A program made the translations under genes and the position numbers. From Micromonospora sp. HK10 (GTDB lineage Bacteria; Actinomycetota; Actinomycetes; Mycobacteriales; Micromonosporaceae), in assembly GCF_000982955.1 (NCBI RefSeq), contig NZ_KQ058661.1, positions 1-46,476 on the forward strand: DNA of 46,476 nucleotides, given 5' to 3'. The first letter of the stretch is position 1. The number at the start of each line of letters is the position of its first letter. This document shows, one piece after another, positions 7,339 through 14,426 of this stretch. Under the pieces are notes generated by a model that saw only the letters and a list, made by a program, of their open reading frames with translations, was not told the origin of the DNA and made no database searches.

Positions 7339-8772
7339 ATGTACACGGTTGCGCAGCTCATAGGTGGAGTGTGGGGCGCGGGTGGCACGGGAGGCGAGCT
7401 GGTCGTACACGACCCGGCGGACGGTTCCCCGGTGAGCACCGTGCCGATGGCGACGGACGACGAGGTGGCCAAGGCGGTGGAGGCCGCGCGGGGCGCGGCG
7501 GCGGAGTGGGCGGCGACCGCGCCGGCCGAGCGGGCGGCGGCGCTGCACCGGGCCGCCGACGCGGTGCAGGCCGCGGCCGAGGAGCTGGCGCAGGCGACCA
7601 CGGCGGAGATGGGCAAGCCGCTGGACGACGCCCGCGGCGGGGTGGCGGCCGGCATCGGCACCCTGCGGCAGTACGCCGAGCTGGGCCCGGTGCGCGGTGG
7701 CCGCACCCTGCACGGCGCCGGGTCGGCGCTGGACTTCATGGCCCCCGAGCCGCGCGGCGTGGTCGCCGCGATCACCCCGTGGAACGACCCGGTGGCGGTC
7801 TCCTGCGGGCTGCTCGGCGCGGCGCTGGTCACCGGCAACGTGGTGCTGCACAAGCCGAGCGAGCGGACGCCCGCCACCGGCTGGCTGCTGGCCCGGGCGC
7901 TGGACTCCGCGCTGCCGGCCGGGGTGCTCTCGCTGCTCACCGGCGGGGCCGAGGTGGGGGCGGCGCTGGCCGCCCAGGAGGTCGACGTGGTGGCCCACGT
8001 GGGTTCCACCGCCACCGGTCGGGCCATCGCGGCGGCCGGCGCCCGGACCGGCGCGAAGGTGCTGCTGGAGAATGGCGGCAGCGACCCGCTGGTGATCGAC
8101 GCCGACGTGGACCCGGTCTGGGCGGCGGAGCAGGCGGCGCTGGGCTGCTTCGCCAACGCCGGGCAGATCTGCGTCGCGGTGGAACGCGTCTACGTGCACC
8201 GGGACATCGCCGAGGACTTCGTCGACGCCCTGGTCGAGCGGGCCGAGGCGTTGGTCACGGGGCCGGGCCGGGAGCCCGGCACGCAGCTCGGGCCGCTGGT
8301 CGACCGGCGGCACCGGGACCACGTGCACGGGCAGGTCACCGCCGCGGTCGCCGAGGGGGCCCGGGTCCGCACCGGCGGCGGCATCCCGGACGGGCCGGGG
8401 ACGTTCTACCCGGCGACCGTCGTCGCGGACTGCCGCCACGAGATGGCCCTGGTCCGGGAGGAGACGTTCGGTCCGGTCGCCCCGGTCATCGTGGTCGACT
8501 CGTTCAGCGAGGGGCTGCGCTGCGCCGCCGACTCGCCGTACGGGCTGGCCGCGACCGTGCTGACCGGCTCGATGAGCCACGCCCACCGGGCCTGGCGGGA
8601 GCTGCCGGTCGGCACCGTGAAGATCAACGCGGTGTTCGGCGGGGCGCCGGGGGGTGCCGCGCAGCCGCGCCGCGGCAGCGGCCAGGGCTTCGGGTACGGC
8701 CCGGAACTGCTCGACGAGTTCAGCACGGTGAAGGCCGTGCACATCGAGGCGCCGGGCGGCGGTCACTGGTGA
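7339..8772 (+). CDS. NAD(P)-dependent aldehyde dehydrogenase
   Basis: A 477-residue aldehyde dehydrogenase oxidising an aldehyde to the acid in the cytoplasm. Oxyanion Asn in TPWND (N150), catalytic Glu in LENGGSDP (E244) and nucleophile Cys in NAGQICVA (C278) are all present, as is the late EETFGPVAPV motif. ATG at 7339 gives a normal family length; the frame is open far upstream but that part is antisense to the oxidoreductase. Substrate is not evident. The SigB-type promoter ends 10 bases upstream, leaving almost no leader and no clear ribosome site. Followed by an 11-base-stem terminator. Confidence 0.9.
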   Translation: MYTVAQLIGGVWGAGGTGGELVVHDPADGSPVSTVPMATDDEVAKAVEAARGAAAEWAATAPAERAAALHRAADAVQAAAEELAQATTAEMGKPLDDARGGVAAGIGTLRQYAELGPVRGGRTLHGAGSALDFMAPEPRGVVAAITPWNDPVAVSCGLLGAALVTGNVVLHKPSERTPATGWLLARALDSALPAGVLSLLTGGAEVGAALAAQEVDVVAHVGSTATGRAIAAAGARTGAKVLLENGGSDPLVIDADVDPVWAAEQAALGCFANAGQICVAVERVYVHRDIAEDFVDALVERAEALVTGPGREPGTQLGPLVDRRHRDHVHGQVTAAVAEGARVRTGGGIPDGPGTFYPATVVADCRHEMALVREETFGPVAPVIVVDSFSEGLRCAADSPYGLAATVLTGSMSHAHRAWRELPVGTVKINAVFGGAPGGAAQPRRGSGQGFGYGPELLDEFSTVKAVHIEAPGGGHW

Positions 8773-8783
8773 GCGGCACGACG

Positions 8784-8814
8784 GGAGCCCGGGACCTGCG
8801 CGGTCCCGGGCTCC
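8784..8814. terminator. Convergent terminator hairpin
   Basis: Perfect 11-base stem GGAGCCCGGGA (8784-8794) with TCCCGGGCTCC (8804-8814), 9-base loop, between convergent genes ending at 8772 and 8833. Confidence 0.7.
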
Positions 8815-8832
8815 GGTGTCGTCGGCGACCGG

Positions 8833-9237
8833 TCAGCGGCCGCCGCGCGCCTTGCGGGTGGCGTTGTTGTTGGCCTTCTCGATCGCCTTGACCAGCTCCG
8901 GCTTGGTCATCCGGGACCGGCCCGGCACGTCGAGCTTCTTCGCCACCTCCATGAGGTGGTCCTTGGTGGCGTTGGCGTCCACCCCGCCGGCCGTGGGCGC
9001 CCGCCGGGCGGGTCCGCCCCCGGCCGCCTGCCGGTCGCTGGGTCCCTTGCGTCCCTTGGGCTCCCAGTGGTCGCCGACCTTCTCGAACTCGTGCTTGACG
9101 GCGGCGAACGCGGTGCGGTGTGCCCGCTCCCCCTCGCCGTACGTCTCGACCGCCGAATCGTGCGTCTTCTCCCAGGTCCGCTGCGCCTTCGCCGGGGAGC
9201 GCCGCAGCGTGCTGGGCAGTACCTCGCGCCCGGGCAT
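8833..9237 (-). CDS. ChaB family protein with Rho-N/SAP-like C-terminus
   Basis: A 134-residue basic, hydrophilic protein. Residues 1-60 match the ChaB family (LPSTLRRSPAKAQRTWEKTH, then the AFAAVKHEFEKVGDHWEPKG pattern). Residues ~85-134 form a Rho N-terminal/SAP-like helix pair (TKDHLMEVAKKLDVPGRSRM, KPELVKAIEKANN) ending in a basic tail, likely to bind nucleic acid. The two are joined by an Ala/Gly/Pro-rich linker. ChaB's role in bacteria is unsettled. ATG at 9237 has GGAGGA nearby. A divergent SigB-type promoter fits a stress protein. Confidence 0.82.
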   Translation of the reverse strand: MPGREVLPSTLRRSPAKAQRTWEKTHDSAVETYGEGERAHRTAFAAVKHEFEKVGDHWEPKGRKGPSDRQAAGGGPARRAPTAGGVDANATKDHLMEVAKKLDVPGRSRMTKPELVKAIEKANNNATRKARGGR

Positions 9238-9272
9238 CTCGTCCTCCTCCGTCTCCGTGGGATCCTCGATGA

Positions 9273-9298
9273 ATGCCCGCCCCGGGGCCCGGCAAACC
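9273..9298 (-). promoter_or_regulatory. SigB/SigF-type promoter for chaB-like gene
   Basis: Minus strand GGTTTG (9298-9293), 14-base spacer, GGGCAT (9278-9273). Leader to the ATG is about 30 bases and contains the ribosome site. Its -35 box forms an exact inverted pair with the plus-strand promoter: CAAACC, 5 bases, GGTTTG. Confidence 0.6.
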
Positions 9299-9303
9299 GC
9301 ACC

Positions 9304-9330
9304 GGTTTGTCGGCTTCCCCCACCGGGTAC
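9304..9330 (+). promoter_or_regulatory. SigB/SigF-type promoter for yihY-like gene
   Basis: GGTTTG (9304-9309), 15-base spacer, GGGTAC (9325-9330): close to the SigF consensus GGTTT - N15-17 - GGGTA known from mycobacteria. About 50 bases before the ATG. Confidence 0.6.
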
Positions 9331-9380
9331 CGCCCGGGCCACCCGTCGGCGGTGCGCCCGGCGGGGTCGGAGGAGGCGTC

Positions 9381-10355
9381 ATGACGGCGACGGATGCGGC
9401 GACCGGCGGCCGGCAGCGGGCCCGGCTCCCCCGGCGGATGCGCCAGTTGAGCTGGGTGACCTGGCGCGGCGTGCTGGTCCGCGCGGGGCGCAACTTCGTC
9501 AAGGACAACTGCGCCGACTGGGCCGCCGCGCTCACCTACTACGGGGTGCTGGCGCTCTTCCCCTCGACCATCGTGGTGGTCGCCCTGGTGGGGCTGGTCT
9601 CCGACGGGCCGCGCACCGTGGACACCGTGATCGACCTGGCCCGGGAGATCGGCGCCGGCTCGGTGGTCGGCAACGAGGCGTTCGTCACCGTGGTGCGCAA
9701 CGTGGTGGAGCAGCAGGGGCCGGCGAAGGTGCTGCTCAGCTTCGGTCTGCTCGGCGCGCTCTGGTCCGCGTCGGGCTTCATCGGCGCGTTCACCCGCGCG
9801 TCCAACGCGATCTACGGGGTCGAGGAGGGGCGTCCGTTCTACCGGCTGCGCCCGGTGCAGATCGGCCTCGCCGCGGTGTCGCTGGTGCTGCTCGCCGTGG
9901 TGGCCCTGGGGCTGATCGTCAGCGGTCCGGTCACCGATTTCGTGGGCGACCGGCTGCACGCCGGCGGGCTGACCCGCACGGCGTGGACGGTGGCGAAGTG
10001 GCCGCTGCTCGCCCTGGTGGCGATGACGCTGCTGTCGCTGCTGTTCTGGATCGCCCCGAACGTCCGGCAGCCCCGGTTCCGCTGGCTCACCCCGGGCGGC
10101 GCGCTGGCCCTGCTGGCCTGGGTGCTCGCCTCGTTCGGTTTCGGCCTCTACGTGGCCAACTTCGGCTCGTACGACGTCACCTACGGCAGCCTCGGCGCGG
10201 TGATCGCCTTCCTGGTCTGGCTCTACCTGTCCAACTGCGCGCTGATGCTCGGCGTGCAGGTCAACGCGGAACTCCAGCGTGGCCGGGTGATGCAGGCCGG
10301 GGCCGGTGACCCGGGCGAGCCGGTGCTGCCGCCGCGCGCCCCGGCCGAGTCCTGA
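9381..10355 (+). CDS. YihY/BrkB family membrane protein
   Basis: A 324-residue integral membrane protein of the YihY/virulence factor BrkB family. The family-typical segments are DNCADWAAALTYYGVLALFP near residue 40, FGLLGALWSASGFIGAFTRA, and YGSLGAVIAFLVWLYLSNCA near the C-terminus, with about six hydrophobic spans. It is not an RNase despite old annotations of the family; its function is unknown. ATG at 9381 with GGAGG 6-7 bases upstream; a longer frame starting at 9273 would precede the promoter. SigB-type promoter upstream. Confidence 0.88.
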   Translation: MTATDAATGGRQRARLPRRMRQLSWVTWRGVLVRAGRNFVKDNCADWAAALTYYGVLALFPSTIVVVALVGLVSDGPRTVDTVIDLAREIGAGSVVGNEAFVTVVRNVVEQQGPAKVLLSFGLLGALWSASGFIGAFTRASNAIYGVEEGRPFYRLRPVQIGLAAVSLVLLAVVALGLIVSGPVTDFVGDRLHAGGLTRTAWTVAKWPLLALVAMTLLSLLFWIAPNVRQPRFRWLTPGGALALLAWVLASFGFGLYVANFGSYDVTYGSLGAVIAFLVWLYLSNCALMLGVQVNAELQRGRVMQAGAGDPGEPVLPPRAPAES

Positions 10356-10404
10356 CCGGCCTGGGAGGTTCGTGGCGAGTTGCCCGGATCAGCCGGCCGG
10401 CCCC

Positions 10405-10430
10405 GGTTTACCGGCGGCCCCCTCGGGCAT
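10405..10430 (+). promoter_or_regulatory. SigB/SigF-type promoter for DUF2795 gene
   Basis: GGTTTA (10405-10410), 14-base spacer, GGGCAT (10425-10430). The -10 box ends 10 bases before the ATG at 10441, so the ATG at 10429 would lie inside the promoter and is unlikely to be the start. Confidence 0.55.
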
Positions 10431-10440
10431 GTCTGTGGGC

Positions 10441-10857
10441 ATGGAACGTGCCAGCAGCAAGCACTCACCCAGGGTCGACGAGCAGATGAGCAGCGAGGTG
10501 AACGGCCTCGTCCAGGGGCCGGGCACCGGAGGCTCCCGGGTCGACGAGTTCCGCGTGCCGGAACCGGCCGGGGAGGACCAGCCGGAGGCCACCACGGCCC
10601 CGGCGGGCGAGCTGCGCAGCGGCGCCCCGCAGGGGATGAGCTCCCAGGACGTGGAGGCGCGCAGCCGCCTGGGCCGCTTCATCACCATGACCGCCCTGCC
10701 GGGCGACCGGGCGGCGCTGGTCGCCAACGCGCGGGAGAACCAGGCGCCCGCCGACATCGTGGCGGCGCTGGAAGGCCTGCCCGAGGGCACCCGCTACCAG
10801 ACCGTCTCGGAGGTGTGGGCGGCGCTGGGGCACAAGAACGAGACGACGCGCTGGTGA
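10441..10857 (+). CDS. DUF2795 domain-containing protein
   Basis: A 138-residue soluble protein. The first ~75 residues are acidic and probably disordered (SSKHSPRVDEQM start, PAGEDQPEATTAP). Residues ~78-138 form the DUF2795 domain, with RLGRFITMTALPGDRAALVA, a helix pair, and TVSEVWAALGH at the end. The domain is actinobacterial and of unknown function; the fold is predicted to be helical. ATG at 10441 is preferred because the SigB-type -10 box covers the earlier ATG. No clear ribosome site. A hairpin separates it from the SRPBCC gene 55 bases on, which may still be read through. Confidence 0.82.
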   Translation: MERASSKHSPRVDEQMSSEVNGLVQGPGTGGSRVDEFRVPEPAGEDQPEATTAPAGELRSGAPQGMSSQDVEARSRLGRFITMTALPGDRAALVANARENQAPADIVAALEGLPEGTRYQTVSEVWAALGHKNETTRW

Positions 10858-10861
10858 CCGG

Positions 10862-10883
10862 CGCGCGGCCCACCGGCCGCGCG
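10862..10883 (+). terminator. Short GC hairpin between DUF2795 and SRPBCC genes
   Basis: 9-base stem CGCGCGGCC (10862-10870) with GGCCGCGCG (10875-10883), 4-base loop, just after the DUF2795 stop. May attenuate rather than end transcription, as no separate promoter is evident for the next gene. Confidence 0.4.
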
Positions 10884-10912
10884 ACCGCACCGCGGAACAG
10901 GAGGAACCCAGC

Positions 10913-11374
10913 ATGAGCGGCGTTATGGAACACGTGGACGTGGCCGTCCCGATCCGCACCGCCTACGACCAGTGGACGCAGTTCGAGGAGTTCCCGCACT
11001 TCATGGAGGGCGTCCAGGAGGTCCGGCAGCTCTCCGACACGATGACCCACTGGACGGTGGAGATCGCCGGCGTGAAGCGCGAGTTCGACGCCGAGATCAC
11101 CGAGCAACTGCCCGACGAGCGGGTGGCCTGGCGCTCCACCGGCGGCACCGCGCAGGCCGGCGTGGTGACCTTCCACCGCCTCGACGAGGGGCACACCCGG
11201 GTCACCCTGCAGATGGACTTCGAGCCGCACGGCATGGTGGAGAAGGCCGGCGAGAAGCTCGGCGTGGTCGACCACCGCGCGAAGGGCGACCTGACCCGGT
11301 TCAAGCAGTTCATCGAGCGGCGGGGCCAGGAGACCGGTGCCTGGCGCGGCACGGTCGACCGACCCACCCCCTGA
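10913..11374 (+). CDS. SRPBCC family protein (polyketide cyclase-like)
   Basis: A 153-residue Bet v1-like fold protein: MEHVDVAVPIRTAYDQWTQF, FPHFMEGVQEVRQL, WRSTGGTAQAGVVTFHRLD and the C-terminal helix DLTRFKQFIERRGQETG. This subgroup (COG5637-like) is common in actinobacteria next to stress proteins; ligand unknown. ATG at 10913 with AGGAGGAA upstream. It follows the DUF2795 gene by 55 bases and is followed by a 12-base-stem hairpin whose right arm seeds a tandem repeat. Confidence 0.87.
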   Translation: MSGVMEHVDVAVPIRTAYDQWTQFEEFPHFMEGVQEVRQLSDTMTHWTVEIAGVKREFDAEITEQLPDERVAWRSTGGTAQAGVVTFHRLDEGHTRVTLQMDFEPHGMVEKAGEKLGVVDHRAKGDLTRFKQFIERRGQETGAWRGTVDRPTP

Positions 11375-11398
11375 GCTCCCCCGGGCACACCCGACCCC

Positions 11399-11427
11399 GA
11401 TGGCCGCCGGCGTTCCCGGCGGCCATC
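11399..11427 (+). terminator. Strong hairpin terminator
   Basis: Perfect 12-base stem GATGGCCGCCGG (11399-11410) and CCGGCGGCCATC (11416-11427) with a 5-base loop, 25 bases after the SRPBCC stop. Confidence 0.7.
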
Positions 11428-11509
11428 GCCGTTCCCGGCGGTCATCGCCGTTCCCGGGCAGCCATCGCCCTTCCCGGGCAGCCATCGCCCTTCCCGGGCA
11501 GCCATCGCC
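11411..11509. repeat. 19-20 bp minisatellite derived from the terminator arm
   Basis: Five imperfect copies of a 19-20 base unit of the form GCCGTTCCCGGCGGCCATC; the later three carry GGGCAGCCATC. The first copy is the right arm of the preceding hairpin. The 11375-11648 gap holds nothing else I can support apart from this repeat and hairpin. Confidence 0.75.
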
Positions 11510-11648
11510 GTTTCCGGTGCCCGGGCCGCCGGCGTTCCCGGGCCACCGGCCGTCGGTCGTCCCGCGCTCCCGCCGATGGTGGCCGGGGGCGCCGCCGTGC
11601 GGGGCGGCTCAACAGTCATCGCGGAGCGGGTGGGGGCGGCCCGCCGGC

Positions 11649-11674
11649 CGTTTGCGATCATCCGGCCCGGGTAC
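11649..11674 (+). promoter_or_regulatory. SigB/SigF-type promoter
   Basis: CGTTTG (11649-11654), 14-base spacer, GGGTAC (11669-11674), ending 9 bases before the ATG at 11684. Confidence 0.55.
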
Positions 11675-11683
11675 CGCAGGGGA

Positions 11684-11947
11684 ATGACCGACAACGACCG
11701 CCACGTGTGGCGCGACGAGGACCGGACCCCCCTGCACGAGCTGGACCGCGCGATCGCCCGGTCGACCCTCGACGGGCAGGCCGACGACGCCACCGGCAAC
11801 GACGCCGGCGAAGAGGCCACCTTCGGCCATGGGCCGGAGGCGGTGGACCGGGGCGCCGGACCGGAGGCCGAGCGGCGGGAGATGACCGACGCGGACCGGG
11901 CGTACCGCCCGTCGACCACCGGCCGTACCGGCCCGGACAACATCTGA
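11684..11947 (+). CDS. Small acidic hypothetical protein
   Basis: An 87-residue, highly charged, probably disordered protein (MTDNDRHVWRDEDRTPLHEL start; ends RTGPDNI), rich in Asp, Glu, Arg and Gly, with no hydrophobic segment. I do not recognise a family. Codon third positions are strongly GC and a SigB-type promoter lies directly upstream, which support it as a real gene. The frame continues upstream to 11576, but that part precedes the promoter. AGGGGA sits directly against the ATG, too close for a normal ribosome site, so it may be leaderless. A terminator follows. Confidence 0.65.
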   Translation: MTDNDRHVWRDEDRTPLHELDRAIARSTLDGQADDATGNDAGEEATFGHGPEAVDRGAGPEAERREMTDADRAYRPSTTGRTGPDNI

Positions 11948-11952
11948 GCCGG

Positions 11953-11979
11953 GCTCCGGGCGCCACGGACGCCCGGAGC
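11953..11979. terminator. Convergent terminator hairpin
   Basis: Perfect 10-base stem GCTCCGGGCG (11953-11962) and CGCCCGGAGC (11970-11979), 7-base loop, between convergent genes ending at 11947 and 11985. Confidence 0.65.
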
Positions 11980-11984
11980 GGTCC

Positions 11985-13370
11985 TCAGGCGGCCGGCGCG
12001 GCCCGCCGGGCGCCGACGACGTGCAGCGCGAGCAGGGCCACCGCGAGCAGCACCAGCGTCGAGCCGAGCAGCACCACCGAGGTACGCGCGAGCAGCACCC
12101 CGACGCCCGCGGGCACCAGCGCGGCGCCCACCCCCGCCGCGCCCATCTGCAGTCCGATGGTCCGGTCCGCGTGGGCCGGACCGACCCGTTCCGCCGTGGT
12201 GAGGGTGAGCAGCGGGAAGACCGGCGCCGCGGCGAACCCGACCACGACGAGGCCCGCCACGGTCACCCAGGCCGGCGCCGGCAGGGCGATCAGCGCCGTG
12301 CCGGCCACCATGCCGAGCAGGCTGCCGCGCAGCACCCCGCCGCTGCCCAGCCGCTCCGCGACGAGGCCCTGCACCACCCGGCCGAGGAAGAGACTCCCCC
12401 AGTAGCCGGAGACGCAGAGCCCGGCGACCGGGCCGGCCATCCCGCGCCCCTCGGTGAGCAGCAGGTACGCCCAGAGCCCGGTGGTCACCTCGATCGCCAC
12501 GTAGACGGCGAAGGCGGCCCCGCCGAGCCAGACCGCCGGCAGGCGCAGCGTCTCCCGGATCGGGGTGGGCCGCGGCCGCGGCTCGGCGTGGTCCGGGTCG
12601 GCGTGGTCCGGGTCGGCGTCGTCCGGGTCGGCGTCGTCCGGGTCGGCGGCCAGGGTGACGGATGCGGCATGTTGTGGCTTCCGGGGCGCGGGAAGCGCCG
12701 ACATGCCGCATTCTGCGCCGCCGCTCCTGCCCGCCGCGCCGGCCGGGGACGTCGCCTCGTCCGGGGCCGCCGGCGGGGCGTGCCGGCTGGGGAGGTTGGC
12801 GCCCCGGTCCCGCCAGGCCCGCACGGTGAGCGCGAACGCGGTGGCCAGGGCGAGTTGGGCGGTGGCGACCGCGGCGTACCCCCAGCGCCAGCTCAGGCCG
12901 GCGCCGAGCACCCCGGTCATGATCAGTGGGCCGAGCGCCACGCCGAGTCCGAAGAAGGCGTGCATCCAGTTCATGTGCCGGGGGCCGAAGGCGCCGGCCG
13001 CGTACGCGTTGAGGCCGGCGTCGATCGCGCCGGAGCCGATCCCGAGCACCAGCGCGAAGCCGACCAGCACGGCCAGCGCCGGGGTCAGCGCGTACCCGGT
13101 GAGCGCCACCGCGGCGAGCAGGGTGCTGCCGGCCAGCAGCCAGCCGACCCCGAGCCGGGCCAGGGTGAACCCGGCCAGCACGCTGGAGGTCAGGTAGGCC
13201 ACCGTGCCGGCGGTGAGCACCACGCCGACCGCCTCGGTGGGCACGCCCAGGTCGACGCGGATCGACGGCCAGCCGACGCCGATCAACCCGTCGGGCAGAC
13301 CGAGACTGACGAAGGCCAGGTAGGCGAGGAGGAGCAGGGAGGCCCGGGGCGCGGCGGGGGTGCGGGACAC
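11985..13370 (-). CDS. MFS transporter with repeat-bearing central loop
   Basis: A 461-residue major facilitator with about 12 hydrophobic spans, e.g. LLLLAYLAFVSLGLPDGLIG at the N-terminus and a second six-helix half starting LPAVWLGGAAFAVYVAIEV. The substrate is unknown. The central cytoplasmic loop is unusual: residues ~220-236 are encoded by a 50-base palindrome and residues ~242-261 by four copies of a 15-base repeat (ADPDD/ADPDH). GTG at 13370 was chosen because it leaves a short tail before the first helix; the frame is open to an ATG at 13487. Convergent with the small acidic gene. Confidence 0.82.
   Translation of the reverse strand: MSRTPAAPRASLLLLAYLAFVSLGLPDGLIGVGWPSIRVDLGVPTEAVGVVLTAGTVAYLTSSVLAGFTLARLGVGWLLAGSTLLAAVALTGYALTPALAVLVGFALVLGIGSGAIDAGLNAYAAGAFGPRHMNWMHAFFGLGVALGPLIMTGVLGAGLSWRWGYAAVATAQLALATAFALTVRAWRDRGANLPSRHAPPAAPDEATSPAGAAGRSGGAECGMSALPAPRKPQHAASVTLAADPDDADPDDADPDHADPDHAEPRPRPTPIRETLRLPAVWLGGAAFAVYVAIEVTTGLWAYLLLTEGRGMAGPVAGLCVSGYWGSLFLGRVVQGLVAERLGSGGVLRGSLLGMVAGTALIALPAPAWVTVAGLVVVGFAAAPVFPLLTLTTAERVGPAHADRTIGLQMGAAGVGAALVPAGVGVLLARTSVVLLGSTLVLLAVALLALHVVGARRAAPAA
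12586..12645. repeat. 4 x 15-bp in-frame tandem repeat
   Basis: Four units GCGTGGTCCGGGTCG / GCGTCGTCCGGGTCG (two of each), inside the MFS gene, encoding ADPD[DH] repeats in the central loop. Length multiple of three keeps the frame. Confidence 0.85.
12662..12711. repeat. 50-bp interrupted palindrome inside the MFS gene
   Basis: Outer arms ATGCGGCATGT (12662-12672) and ACATGCCGCAT (12701-12711), inner arms GCTTCC (12677-12682) and GGAAGC (12691-12696), with equal 4-base gaps between arm pairs. The symmetry looks like a palindromic repeat unit rather than coding constraint. Confidence 0.7.
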
Positions 13371-13506
13371 GGCTTCCCATCCTGCCGTACCGCGGGTGCG
13401 GCGCGGAGGCCCGGCGGGGTCGGTCGACCGGCTCCACCGTACGGACAAAAAGCGCGATACGGACGGCCGAGATAACGGACAGCCCATCCAGAATCGGCCG
13501 AACGGG

Positions 13507-13536
13507 TGACGGCGATACCCCGGTGCCGCGTAAGAC
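13507..13536 (+). promoter_or_regulatory. Candidate promoter, leaderless small membrane gene
   Basis: TGACGG (13507-13512), 18-base spacer, TAAGAC (13531-13536), then 7 bases to the ATG at 13544. Weak -35 match. Confidence 0.3.
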
Positions 13537-13543
13537 TTTCGGG

Positions 13544-13759
13544 ATGCAACAGGGCTCCGGTTTCCTCAGCTCCCGTCACCGCCGCCTGGCCTGGCTCGGC
13601 TTCCTGCTCGCCGCCGTCCAGGCGCCGGTCGCCGCCAAGCTCGTCGACGACAGCTCGTGGCTGTTCAGCCTCGTGGTGGCGCTCATGATCGCCACGGTGA
13701 TCATCGCCGACGACACGGCCCGCCGCCAGGCCGGGGCCGGGGCCGGCTCCTCCGACTAG
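13544..13759 (+). CDS. Small two-helix membrane protein, unknown
   Basis: A 71-residue protein with two hydrophobic spans (LAWLGFLLAAVQAPVAAKLV and WLFSLVVALMIATVIIADD) and short charged ends. I do not recognise a family. ATG at 13544 was chosen; a GTG at 13523 in the same frame would add 7 residues but would overlap a candidate -10. Its stop codon lies in the first unit of an 18-base minisatellite, and a second copy of the TCCGACTAG end occurs at 13805-13813. Confidence 0.6.
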   Translation: MQQGSGFLSSRHRRLAWLGFLLAAVQAPVAAKLVDDSSWLFSLVVALMIATVIIADDTARRQAGAGAGSSD

Positions 13760-13846
13760 CCCTCGGCCTCCGGCCAGCCCTCGGCCTCCGGCCAGCCCTC
13801 GGCCTCCGACTAGCCCTCGTGCCCCGGCCGCGCCTCGTGCCCCGGC
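13757..13846. repeat. 5 x 18-bp minisatellite across convergent 3' ends
   Basis: Five 18-base units of the type CAGCCCTCGGCCTCCGGC starting at 13757, 13775, 13793, 13811 and 13829. The array covers the stop of the small membrane gene and encodes the ARPGHE repeat at the C-terminus of the opposite gene. Confidence 0.8.
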
Positions 13847-14262
13847 CGTCCCGAGGTGCGGCGGCGTTCCTTCAGCTCCGCCTCGAACAGGTGCCGGCGG
13901 CCCCCGACCAGCGTGTCGCGGGCGTACCGGTCCAGCTCGCGGAAGAGCGCGTAGTACCCGTCGTCGAAGTCCTCGACGATCTGGAACGTCCACCGGCCGG
14001 CGATGACGTTGCGGCCGAGCAGGTCCTGCTCGATCCGGTCGGCCAGCGCCGGCTGGTCGGCCGCGCGGAACCGCGCCACCGCGTCGTCGAGCATCAGGTC
14101 GGCGTGGCCGATCAGCTGGTGCAGCGAGTACAGGTGACCGCGGGCCCGCTCCACGGTCTCCAGCGCCTCGCTCAGCTTCCCGAGCGCCTCGACCGTGACG
14201 TCATTCACGCCCGCCGGCCGGCGGTGCGCGGTGTCCGGTCCGTCGTCCGCCTGCTGTCCCAT
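13810..14262 (-). CDS. Conserved-looking hypothetical protein, helical
   Basis: A 150-residue soluble protein: a mostly helical segment (VEALGKLSEALETVERARGH, LIGHADLMLDDAVARF) followed by IAGRWTFQIVEDFDDGYYAL and FRELDRYARDTLVGGRRHLF. I do not recognise a named domain. The last residues, ARPGHEARPGHEG, come from the 18-base minisatellite, so the C-terminus probably varies between strains. ATG at 14262 with GGAGGAAC 5-6 bases upstream is a clear start; upstream frame to 14331 is not needed. Confidence 0.72.
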   Translation of the reverse strand: MGQQADDGPDTAHRRPAGVNDVTVEALGKLSEALETVERARGHLYSLHQLIGHADLMLDDAVARFRAADQPALADRIEQDLLGRNVIAGRWTFQIVEDFDDGYYALFRELDRYARDTLVGGRRHLFEAELKERRRTSGRPGHEARPGHEG

Positions 14263-14426
14263 TCCGTTCCTCCGCGGGGTCGGTCGCGCCGGTTCGCGCG
14301 GTTTCCTTCTGCCCCCTGGCGACCGGCTCAATCCGCTGGGCCACCGCCCGGTGGCGCCCGGACGACCCGGACATCGTCCGGTCGGCCGAGGCCGCCCCGG
14401 TCGGCGCGGGACTAGCCTCGGTCACC

